Assembly (NCBI GenBank): GCA_950097015.1
Contig: CATNEN010000015.1
Span: forward strand, 2,025,188-2,089,187
DNA: 64,000 nucleotides
DNA from: Macrostomum hystrix
Taxonomy: Eukaryota > Platyhelminthes > Macrostomidae
Reading direction: 5' to 3'
In this document: positions 56,704 through 64,000 of the stretch, piece by piece
Numbering within the stretch: the first letter of the stretch is position 1
Layout of the letters: the number at the start of each line of letters is the position of its first letter
Position numbers and translations under genes: made by a program
Notes under the pieces: generated by a model
What the model was told of the DNA's origin: nothing
The model's input: the letters and a program-made list of their open reading frames with translations, nothing else
Databases searched by the model: none

Positions 56704-59700
56704 GTGTGTGTGTGTCTGTAGGCAGTGGAATGGACAGAATCGTCTATCGCTTGCTGCGGGTTGACTGTCACCAAATGATGTGCCCTGCTGTCAGGAGTGA
56801 TGGGTGGAATGCTTGATGGGCAGGTTACGGTTGCAGCGCTTACCAGCGGGATGATTTTGCTCAGCTTCTTGCTGGCATCTCGCAGTCCGGGAATCCTGCT
56901 CAGCGCCTTGCTGCCCTTCTCCTTGCCGCCCTTGCCACCGCCGGCGCCGCCGCCACCGCCACCGCCAGCGTTGGCAGCGCGCTGCTCGTCATCGACGTCC
57001 TCGTCGGCACCGCCGGGACCGCCGCCGCCTCCATCGTCATCCAGCAGGTGCTTAGAGCCGAACATGCGGCGGGCCACCAGCTGCAGGCTGAAGTCACGAC
57101 TCATGCCAGCCAGGCTGTCGAAGTGCAGCTGCTGAAGAGCCTCCAGGGGCAGCTCGGCCAGGTGCGGGTCTATCAGCATCACCAGACAGTCATCTGGCTG
57201 CTGCTGCTGCTGCTGCTGCATCTCTCGCCTGCTGGTGCTGACTGTGGTGGCCGAACTCGGCCGGTTGAGGCGCTCGAATCGGTGCAGAGCGGGGCCCAGG
57301 TACTCGGCGGTGTCGCCAACGAGACGGTTGAACCATGTCTGCAGCAGCTCGAGGTCCGCCCGGTGCTCCTCGGTCAGGCAGCTCTGAGGGGCGGGGAAGG
57401 AAGTGGGAGTGGGACTGTTTCACTTTTCACTTCTCATCTGATTCGAAAGCACCAGGTGTTGAAACCAGAGCAAAGCTGTTTATTTCGAAATTATTTGTCT
57501 TCGGTGAAATAAGGTTAAACAAAAAAAACAAGAAAACTAGGTTCGGACAGGTTATTGATTTGTTGATTTGTGTGTTATTTCACTCGGCACACGAGTTTGA
57601 GTAAATACGAGCTAAATAAATGTAGCACTGCGGCGGCCACTGGCGCAAACACTCTAGACAGTTAAAAGTACTCTGAAGATGTACCCACAGGTATGATGTT
57701 GTTTATCAATTCAACAGCTCTGATGACCAGAGCGTCACCTACGTGGGGAAGACTAAAAGGCACCTGCACCCGGAAGAGCGCTTCAAAGTCATTGACCAAT
57801 GCTCATTTGACTCCAAACTGCAGATTCTTGAAGTGTTGTACAGTAAAGCACATTCCCCCAACTCCAACACAGTGGCGCGGGCTATGTTCTCCGTGTGTTC
57901 TGACGGAGGGGGTGGGCTGTACATTCTGTACTGTTGGCTGCAACGCTAACAATCCGCCCCGGGACTTTGCCTCTCGACTTACGCACTAACAAATATGTAC
58001 TTAAAATATTCATTAAATTTACACCCTAACAAATTTCATATTTATTCACTTCTCTACTCGTTTTCTTCATTTAAACTAAACCTGAAGATGCACACTGTTG
58101 TGCGAAACGCGTCGTTCAATTAAATGTTGATTTTCACTTTTCTATTTATCTTAGTCGCCAAGCGACCAACTCTACCTGAATTCTACATTTGAAATATCAC
58201 CCACTGGTCCTTCTACTGTTAAATGCGTCAGAAAAGCTGGGGTTAATTGACACTGTTAACTGAAAAGCAAAAAAAACTGCAGACGCGGCAGGTAACAGTA
58301 ACTAGGGAGCCAATCATGAAAAGGCGGATGCTAGTCGCAGACCACAAAACAATGACTTACATCGATGGAGTTTGCTGAACGCTGAAAACGAATTCCGACT
58401 TTAAGGATTAGCGTGCAAAACACATGCCACTTAGAAGTGCTTTCAACTGAGTTAGAACTAATTTTGTTAAAGTGTGCAGCTAGTTACTGGATGTAAACTA
58501 CTCATTAGCTAGTAATTTAAACTATAAACTAGTACTCCCACAAAACACTCCGCCATCAGAATTAGATCTAAGATCTAATTGGTTAGATTCAGTCTGTGCG
58601 CAAATATCAAAAATGTACTTTTAGCGACCGACAGGACAGCTTAGTGTCTAACAGTTTGATTGGCTCTTGTGTCTAACAGTTTCACTGATTCTAGTGTCTA
58701 ACAGTTTGATTGGCTCTTGTGTCTAACAGTTTCACTGATTCTAGTGTCTAACAGTTTGATTGGCTCTTGTGTCTAACAGTTTCACTGATTCTAGTGCCTA
58801 ACAGTTTTATTGGCTCTTGTGTCTAACAGTTTCACTGATTCTAGTGTCTAACAGTTTGATTGGCTCTTGTGTCTAACAGGTTGGCTGACTCTAGTTTCTT
58901 GAGTAAATCCTGACGTATCTTGAGCCTAATAAATAACGAATTATTCTAGGTAAGAAGTTCAACAGGTGGCACCCACAATTTGAACATCCCGCCCACTCAC
59001 CGCTGACGCGCCAATCTCCCCGTCGACTCCAGCCGTGATGGCCTCCAGCATCCGCCTTTGCCTGGCCGCCTGGCTGCGCTGGTACTCGTGCTTCAGCAGC
59101 AATGTGCCGACCTCCGACTTGAAGTCGTGCATGCTGTCCAGGAGGCGCTCCAGACGCTCTCGGCTAGTGTCCAGCCGCAGAATGAAACTGCGGCCCAGCA
59201 TCTGGCCCGCTCCGCCACTGGTACCGCCTGCTCCCCGGCAGCCTGAGCTCCTGAATGTGCGATGCGCAATGGGTCACCTTTTAGCCGCAACTCTGGTACG
59301 CTGGTAACTCTGGTACTCTGGTACTCTGGTACTCTGGTACTCTGGTACTCTGGTACTCTGGTACTCTGATGCTCTGATGCTCTAGGACTCTGGTACATTT
59401 TTACTCCAGGACTCTGGTATTCTGGTATTATGTTTCTTTGTTATTCTAGCTTCATGGTACTCAAAAGTCAGCAGAATTAACCAGCGATGGTAAGTCACTG
59501 CTTCTCTGCCTTTTTTAAAGTATCTCAGTACTTAGAATTGATAATTTACTCACCTTTTCCAGGCTTGGCCTTCTGCCTCTCCGTGGCTCCGGCGTACAAG
59601 TAGCGATAGTCGGGACTGTGCTGAAGCAGCAAGAAGCTCAGGAAGGGCGGCAGCGACTTGCCGATGTCCTGATGCGCGTGGTCCACGCAGCTCTGGCGCC

Positions 59701-62700
59701 AGGCCTGTGAGTTCGTTCATTTTGCGAAGAGAAGACTCATATTTCGCTTTGAAATAAAATAATTCTTGACTTTTGGCGCCTCACCAGTGACGTCCTCCTC
59801 AGCGTATCGCGGGCCGTGGCTGCCACACGGCTCTGGAGTCCATTGCAGAAGGCCGCCTCAGCCTCCAGGTTGTCCAGCTGGTTGATGAGGGCGGCGGTCT
59901 CGGATAGGTTGGAGTCACGCAGAGCCAACCGCAGAGTTCGACGCAGCAGTCGGGCCGTCTGGCAGGACTGGTGCAGACTGAGCTCCTGCCAGGACAGGCC
60001 GATGTCATACTGGCCGATGCACTCCAGCAGCTCCTGGGAGGCAAGGCTTGCGACTTCCTGGGACACAAAGGGGGTTGTGGCCTCGGGGTTAGAGCGTCCG
60101 ACTCACGACTTAAAGGTCGGGGGTTCGATTCCCGACTCCCACTGGAACAATTTGTGTCCTTTAGCCAGACACTTAACTCTGCATTGCTTCAGTTCATTCT
60201 GACATTCTGACATCATCAATATGGGACACTGTGACTAATGAATGGCTTATTGGGCATAAAAATCTGCCTCTAGGACTAACCAGCGCGTCCTTGTGCAGGG
60301 CCACCGTCTGCGCCTGGTACAACACCTCAGTGGCCTGTGCCAGACGATCGCGGCTTCGTTGAAAGGCCGCCCACGCCTGACGGGCTCGCCTGGCCGCCTT
60401 GGCCTCTCGCTCGCGCGCAGCTGCAGCCGCAGCGGCGGACTCGCGGCCAATAACCAATCCGGCGCCATCTTCGTCTCGAGGCGTCTCTTCCGATTCACAT
60501 TTGTTGTCATCGTCGGCCTCTTCATTAGCGGCCTCCTCAACTTGCGCCCACGCAGACGAGTCGATTTCCAGCAGGCGCCACTGAGCCGGCGAGTCCGGGT
60601 CCAGACGGCTGGCCAGCAGGCGCAGCGCTCGGCCAATCAGAGCCAGGCAGCGGGCTCGTGTCGGCAGCGGGCCGCCAGACGACGCAAGCGAGTGAGCGTC
60701 CTGCAGTTGGCCGACCGCCAGGTCGAAAGCCAGGCGCACCTTTGTCATCCAGGCCGCCTGTGGCTCGGACAGCTGCGGCTCCTCGTGGACAAATTCTTCA
60801 ACGGCCAGGGCGTCCGCCGGCTTTGCCAGCTGCCGTTCCGCCTCGGCTCTCTCTGTTTCCACCTGCGAGATGAAGATGCGGGAGCTTGTTTACGCTCGCG
60901 CGCCATCTTATTGCACTTTCACCTCTCTCCCTCAATCTGTTCAACTTCTTAGCTAACCTTCACTTCTCTTTCCTGTCCCTTGTCTCTGATTGGCTAGCTG
61001 CTCGTCTCTCTTTCCTCACCCTAGACTATCGGCTAGAGGGCTTCGGCCTACCGTTTTACATTCGTTCAGTGCCGTCAACACTGGCTCTCAATTTATTTTA
61101 AGAAGTCACTACAAGCATTCTGTCACTTCTGTTTACTGCTTATAAGACAGTAAGCACGCTCACACAGGTAATTATAACCTGCCTTGACTTTTTCATCGTC
61201 ATGCATTGCACGCTCTGACTGTGCCCTTAGGATTGCGTTCTGGGTGCGGCTAGAAACATCATCTAGAAACAGGCCTCCTCACCTGGATTTCAAACAGCTG
61301 CAGCAGGCATTCGGCCAGGCTGAGCTTGGCCGCGGCTGCCAGTCGATTCGCTGGCGGACAGGCGCGCCGGAGGTCGCCCAACGAGCCGCTGGTCTGAGCG
61401 TCAGCCACGAACGCCTCAGCGTAGCGAGTCGCCGCGCGGAAACAGCTCGCCGCGTCCACGAGCAGCTGCCTGCGGATGGGCAGAGGAATCGAGCGGATAG
61501 CCAAATAGAAAACTAGATTGACACCTGAGATAATGTAACTTACCTTTTGGCCTCCTCGTCATCAGCCAGTTTGCTCATCTCCAACTGGCAGGCTCCCAGC
61601 TGCTGAAAGCATTCCAGAGCCTGGCGAAAGTCGCGCCCGTTGGTCAGCCGCTCCAGGCCGCAGTGCAGGAAGCGCCGGGACACCTCGAGCCAGCGGTGCG
61701 CTCGGCCCCTGGAGCACAGCCGCTGAGACAGCCGGTCCAGCGCCCAGGTGGTCTGCAGCCGACCGAACAGCAGCTCCAGCCGGCCCACCAGACTGTCAAT
61801 CAGCGGCGCCTTGTTCGGTCGTCGGCGAGCCAGCTCCTCGAAGACGGAGATGCCCCGAAGGGCTTCTGTCTTGGCCCGGCTGAGTGCGTCCTTCTTGGTG
61901 AAGTCACTGGCTGTGGCCTCAATCAGCAGCCGGCAGCTCAGGAACCAGTCCTCTTCCGACGCCCAGCCCTGAAGGCGAGACAAGGATGAGGTCGAGGATA
62001 CGAGGATACTCGTAATAATCAGTCATCGTGTTCTTTAAAAAATTGGAGACTAGCCTTGAAGCCCGAACATAGATACAGTCCCTCTCACCTGCATCATGGC
62101 CTGAGCCTGTCGCACGCACTGAGCCGCCTGACCGAACTGGCGCTCCCGCAGGGCCAGCCGGCCCAGTTCCAGCCAGCGCTGCGGCCAGGCAACGCTTGTC
62201 GCCCAGCTCACCGGCGGTCAGTTGAACCCAGCAGTCCTGGAGGTTTGGTACTGGCCCTGCTCTGTGAGCAAGCGGGCCATCCTCCAGCCACTGGCTGTGG
62301 AGCCGCAGCTCGCCCAGCGGCTCGCCCAGGTGGCCGCCAGCGATCCGCCAGCGTCGTCTCGTCGCTGCTAGTGCCGCGGACAGTTCCAGCCGCGGCCGTC
62401 AGCTCAGCCGGGTCGCGGCCCAGCTCGCGCGCCAGCTCGGCCAGCGACTCGCGAGCACGCGCCTCTTCGCGGCGAACCTGTGCGCGTCGTTCGCGCCACT
62501 GAACGAGCATCTTGCGATTCTCTGGATGACTCGTCTACGCCCGGGGCGATCTCACCGGCGTAGCGCAGTGCTCATGGACTCACGACACCGAGCGTGGAGG
62601 CAGAGCTCCAGGCCAGACGTCCATGGCGCTGCAATAACCAAATGAAGTCCCCAGTCCCGTAGCATCCATGGAACAGCATGCATGTATAATAACACGAATA

Positions 62701-63212
62701 AGTGGCCTCGCTGTAGATTCGAGCTCAGAGTCAGGTATACCAGGGGGATTTTGTTTGCATATCGATTTTACTCTACTTCAAACAGCTGCCCCCACGCAAA
62801 AAGACAGCTTTGGAAGGCACTCACAGTCAGGTGGGACGAGGCAGTTGGCCGGCCTACTCTTGCACAGGTCGCGAGTGAGACAGTCCTGCAGAGCCAGCAC
62901 TGGCAAGCTCAGTGGCTCAAGCCGACGTTGCGAAGTTTCTCAGTGAGTAGACGGCAGTAGTATAGAGTGATTGTCTGCGGAATTTTTCGCCAAAGAAAAC
63001 AAATCAGTAATCAGTTCGGAATACCACCTGAAAAGCATTTAGAAACTCACCGGCTTGGCGATGTTGTGCAGTCCCAATCCGGTTGCTGGCATCAAGTCTT
63101 GGCGCTTGAACACCTCCAGCAGCTCGTCGGGCACATCGTAGGTGGCCCAGTCCTCAGCCGACTGGGGCACAAAGTCCAGGCCGCCCTTGCGCTTCGGCTT
63201 CTCTTTCTGGGG
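54967..63212 (-). CDS. CFAP46: CFAP46-like protein, 3' half of gene (about 13 exons)
   Basis: CFAP46 is a large TPR-rich subunit of the C1d projection of the central pair in motile cilia. Exons on the minus strand are 63212-63051, 62974-62825, 62628-62556, about 62510-62089 (frame broken), 61968-61544, 61469-61283, 60862-60281, 60057-59785, 59704-59554, 59242-59001, 57383-56844, 56345-55817 and 55352-54967. All readable donors are GT, acceptors are AG, and phases agree from 61968 to the end. Recognisable stretches are DWATYDVPDELLEVFKRQDL, RWLELGRLALRERQFGQAA (TPR-like), PHLAELPLEALQQL..SRDFSLQLVARRM, GFIFYGMERFLAHLPP and LFDMAQTSQSFLRQSKIDV. About 1,370 residues are covered, roughly the C-terminal half; family members are near 2,700. 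The naming rests on remembered family features. Confidence 0.7.
55391..55740 (+). repeat. tRNA-derived SINE-like element in a CFAP46 intron
   Basis: GGTGGCAGAGCGGTTAACACG resembles a pol III A box region and GAGCTCAATTCC a B box, spaced as in a tRNA. A tail with GACGATGAGAAAGTCACGGC and TGTCCCCAAATGATGTTGG follows, and the tail is shared with 56590-56800. I see no convincing functional tRNA cloverleaf. Confidence 0.5.
55817..56345 (-). CDS. CFAP46: CFAP46-like exon with conserved CHAT-like C-terminal region
   Basis: Acceptor CCTCACAG, donor GGCTG/GTGAGA, start phase 0, end phase 1. It encodes VRPVPPGHLAVDTSHIRHVV, WLGVTGDDHAPSVGEYEVYL, GFIFYGMERFLAHLPPHALA, LFDMAQTSQSFLRQSKIDV and LEKPVETALLMTLAGVPALC. 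This is the best preserved block and the main basis of the gene call. Confidence 0.8.
56590..56800 (+). repeat. SINE tail copy with GT microsatellite
   Basis: GACGACAGTGAAGAAGTCAG and CACCAAATGATGTGCCCTG match the tail of the 55391 element. A (GT)n tract with GTGC interruptions lies at 56656-56717. The head of the SINE is missing. Confidence 0.5.
56844..57383 (-). CDS. CFAP46: CFAP46-like exon with poly-Q and Gly-rich inserts
   Basis: Acceptor CCCCTCAG, donor CCGCTG/GTAAGC, 180 codons, phase 0 at both ends. It reads SCLTEEHRADLELLQTWFNR, GDTAEYLGPALHRFERLNRP, a run of six Gln, LVMLIDPHLAELPLEALQQL, MSRDFSLQLVARRMFGSKHL, a Gly/Asp-rich insert (about 55 residues) and KKLSKIIPL. The inserts appear lineage-specific. 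Confidence 0.8.
57384..57684 (-). other. CFAP46 intron, first part
   Basis: Intronic sequence before the Penelope-like fragment; no additional feature is seen. Confidence 0.5.
57685..58114 (+). mobile_element. GIY-YIG endonuclease fragment, Penelope-like element remnant
   Basis: The plus-strand frame reads YDVVYQFNSSDDQSVTYVGK and then TKRHLHPEERFKVI and SFDSKLQILEVLYSKAH. VVYQF..YVGKTKRHL matches the start of GIY-YIG endonucleases, and FD..LQILE the following helix, as in Penelope-like elements. About 200 bases further, CTGAAGA..TGTGCGAAAC lies at 58082-58106 in an AT-rich tail. There is no RT upstream, so only a 3' remnant inserted in the CFAP46 intron, antisense to the gene. Confidence 0.55.
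58643..58890. repeat. 25-bp minisatellite with 50-bp dimer order
   Basis: About ten units alternate GTGTCTAACAGTTTGATTGG and GTGTCTAACAGTTTCACTGA types, giving five 50-bp dimers in the intron. Confidence 0.9.
59001..59242 (-). CDS. CFAP46: CFAP46-like exon (coiled-coil)
   Basis: Donor GTCAGCG/GTGAGT, acceptor GAGCTCAG, chosen because it alone restores the phase-1 frame. It encodes QMLGRSFILRLDTSRERLER and LLKHEYQRSQAARQRRMLEA, a charged helix likely to be coiled-coil. An upstream AG (ATTCAG) would shift the frame. Confidence 0.75.
59296..59372. repeat. 8-bp microsatellite (TGGTACTC)n
   Basis: About nine tandem TGGTACTC units, decaying to CTGATGCTCTGATGCTC. Intronic. Confidence 0.85.
59554..59704 (-). 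CDS. CFAP46: CFAP46-like exon
   Basis: Acceptor AACTCACAG, donor GGAAAAG/GTGAGT, start phase 0 and end phase 1. It reads AWRQSCVDHAHQDIGKSLPP and FLSFLLLQHSPDYRYLYAGA. Confidence 0.75.
59785..60057 (-). CDS. CFAP46: CFAP46-like exon
   Basis: Acceptor TGTGTCCCAG, donor TCACTG/GTGAGG, 91 codons in phase 0. It reads EVASLASQELLECIGQYDIG, LHQSCQTARLLRRTLRLALR and INQLDNLEAEAAFCNGLQSR. Mostly helical. Confidence 0.75.
60066..60270 (+). repeat. tRNA-derived SINE in a CFAP46 intron
   Basis: A tRNA-like head (GTGGCCTCGGGGTTAGAGCG with A-box features, GGTTCGATTCC B box) is followed by a tail with AGCCAGACACTTAACTCTGC and GGGACACTGTGACTAATGAA. A (C)AGACACTTAAC motif is common in tRNA-SINE bodies of many animals. 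A related head is seen on the minus strand at 63826-63905. Confidence 0.65.
60281..60862 (-). CDS. CFAP46: CFAP46-like exon (194 codons)
   Basis: Acceptor ATCTCGCAG, donor GCGCTG/GTTAGT, phase 0 at both ends. It reads VETERAEAERQLAKPADALA, VRLAFDLAVGQLQDAHSLAS, LALIGRALRLLASRLDPDSP, an acidic loop, an Ala/Arg-rich helix and RDRLAQATEVLYQAQTVALH. Confidence 0.75.
61283..61469 (-). CDS. CFAP46: CFAP46-like exon
   Basis: Acceptor CATCCGCAG, donor ATCCAG/GTGAGG. It joins AK-R from the previous exon (phase 2) and reads QLLVDAASCFRAATRYAEAF and AAAAKLSLAECLLQLFEIQ. Confidence 0.75.
61544..61968 (-). CDS. CFAP46: CFAP46-like exon
   Basis: Acceptor TCGCCTTCAG, donor AAAAG/GTAAGT, phases 0 and 2. 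It reads GWASEEDWFLSCRLLIEATA, KTEALRGISVFEELARRRPN, LLFGRLQTTWALDRLSQRLC and DFRQALECFQQLGACQLEMS. Confidence 0.75.
62089..62510 (-). CDS. CFAP46: CFAP46-like exon with broken frame
   Basis: The 5' part reads NRKMLVQWRERRAQVRREEA and LAELARELGRDPAELTAAAG; the 3' part reads WPQRWLELGRLALRERQFGQ and CVRQAQAMMQ before GTGAGA. The two parts are in different frames, and the frame changes at least once between about 62180 and 62345. Either the assembly has indels in this GC-rich stretch or a hidden intron is present. Confidence 0.55.
62556..62628 (-). CDS. CFAP46: CFAP46-like short exon
   Basis: Acceptor GGTTATTGCAG, donor CGCCG/GTGAGA. It reads PWTSGLELCLHARCRESMST and ALR, in phase with the exon before it. 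The frame into the following exon does not fit by one base. Confidence 0.6.
62825..62974 (-). CDS. CFAP46: CFAP46-like exon with one-base frame break
   Basis: Acceptor ATTCCGCAG, donor CTGACT/GTGAGT. It starts TITLYYCRLLTEKLRNVGLS and, after a one-base shift near 62913, continues LSLPVLALQDCLTRDLCKSR. One extra base in AGCCACTGAGC would restore a continuous frame. Confidence 0.65.
63051..63212 (-). CDS. CFAP46: CFAP46-like exon, most upstream in window
   Basis: Acceptor ATTTTTGCAG, donor AAGCCG/GTGAGT, 54 codons in phase 0. It reads PQKEKPKRKGGLDFVPQSAE, DWATYDVPDELLEVFKRQDL and GLGLHNIAKP. Earlier exons lie beyond the right edge. Confidence 0.75.
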
Positions 63213-64000
63213 CTGCAAAAATTGTTAGTAGTTTTCAATTGAAATGCTCCATCGATTAATTGTGTTTTCAAACGGAAAGAGTGCATGGTTACCATCTGTT
63301 TCGCCTGTTATCAAGCACATTGTCAGCTCAATGGGTGGCTGTGAGTACGCGGACATGTACAGAGTTGTACAAATTTTACTAACTTTAAACAGAGTCAATG
63401 AAATCTAAATCTAAATGAAAACAGAGCATAAATGTGCAGCACTAGGAATAAACGGGACTCCAGTTGCTAAGCCTGCGCCAATTTACATGAGCACGCAAGT
63501 AAAACAAAAAAATAAGGAATCAAAAAATCGAAGCTGTTATAAATATTTTCAATGAGGCAAAATTGGTGAGCACAAATTCTTCCTACTTCTAACTCAATGA
63601 TTCCCGGGACGGACTGAAACGGAATGAAAATATGATGGATAAGAAAATATATTTTCCTAATATTGAATTATTTTTATAGTACGATTGCACTAAATTGGAC
63701 CTCTGAAAGCTGCGTACGGCTGTTCAGTCCGTGGACAGGGGGACACCCACCCTCAGTTACCCCCGCTATAGCTGTTACCTATTTAACAGTTAGGTATCGA
63801 GCTAAAGGGGCACATTCGTTTTCAATGTAGTCGGAAATCGAACCCCAGACCTTCAAGTCATAGGCCCGACCCTCCAACCACTTGGCACAATGCTACAACC
63901 CCTACTAAAATGTGAAAAAATGCAGGAACCGATTTTAATAATAAAGGAATTTAATTTGAATTCCAATACGCCTATCTAAATCCTAGAAGGTGTTTAGGTT
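63213..64000 (-). other. CFAP46 intron at the right edge, with a SINE head at 63826-63905
   Basis: No further exon is recognised. On the minus strand 63905-63826 resembles the SINE head at 60066 (GGGGTTGTAGCATTGTGCC, GACTTGAAGGTCTGGGGTTC). Confidence 0.5.

Noticed and set aside
60066-60140. Functional tRNA gene
   Set aside because: Boxes A and B are present but the arms do not pair well, and a SINE tail follows.

Overview
This is metazoan nuclear DNA. It has short spliced introns with GT..AG boundaries, an axonemal gene (CFAP46-like), tRNA-derived SINE-like elements, non-LTR retrotransposon fragments, a DIRS/Ngaro-type tyrosine-recombinase retrotransposon and very abundant minisatellites. 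The style (compact introns, tandem secreted WSC proteins, DIRS and Penelope-like pieces) suits a lophotrochozoan, perhaps a free-living flatworm. That placement is a guess from general character, not a database match.

From 2.5 to 53.4 kb the window is dominated by a dispersed cluster of about eleven paralogous genes, labelled A to K here. The ancestral form has two exons. Exon 1 encodes a signal peptide and a WSC domain; exon 2 encodes a PAN/apple-like cysteine domain and ends with GDYYLRG and a stop codon. A (2526-3263, +), B (12599-13328, -), C (20055-20858, +), E (38244-38996, +), F (41696-42432, -), H (46862-47956, +) and K (52705-53413, +) look intact. D (22555-23407) has a frame problem in exon 2. 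G (44244-44962, -), I (49343-50446, -) and J (50732-51112, +) are damaged or truncated. B is a mosaic of an H-like 5' half and a K-like 3' half.

The most striking feature is that the last six codons plus stop of these genes are the seed of 21-bp minisatellites that start exactly at the gene end. In the gene frame every repeat reads D-Y-Y-L-R/C-G-stop. Such arrays follow A, B, C, E, H, J and K. After D there is a diverged version (D-stop-Y-L-I-E-stop) of about 12.1 kb, roughly 578 units, which closes every plus-strand frame but leaves two minus-strand frames open for almost 4,000 codons. F has a different, 40-bp array containing the same gene-end motif.

Mobile elements fill the rest. A 3.9-kb CACTA-ended DNA element (6197-10079) has inserted into a 17-bp minisatellite made of splice-donor-like CAGGTGAGC units. 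An apparently young DIRS/Ngaro-like element (15212-19828) has split direct repeats, gag, RT-RNase H and tyrosine recombinase. LINE fragments lie at 1.1-2.2, 13.8-15.0 and 40.7-41.0 kb. A GIY-YIG (Penelope-like) fragment lies in a CFAP46 intron.

From 54.9 kb to the right edge the minus strand carries the 3' half of a CFAP46-like gene, a central-apparatus protein of motile cilia. At least thirteen exons are readable, with canonical splice sites and mostly compatible phases. A few single-base frame breaks at 62.1-62.95 kb look like sequence errors or recent lesions.
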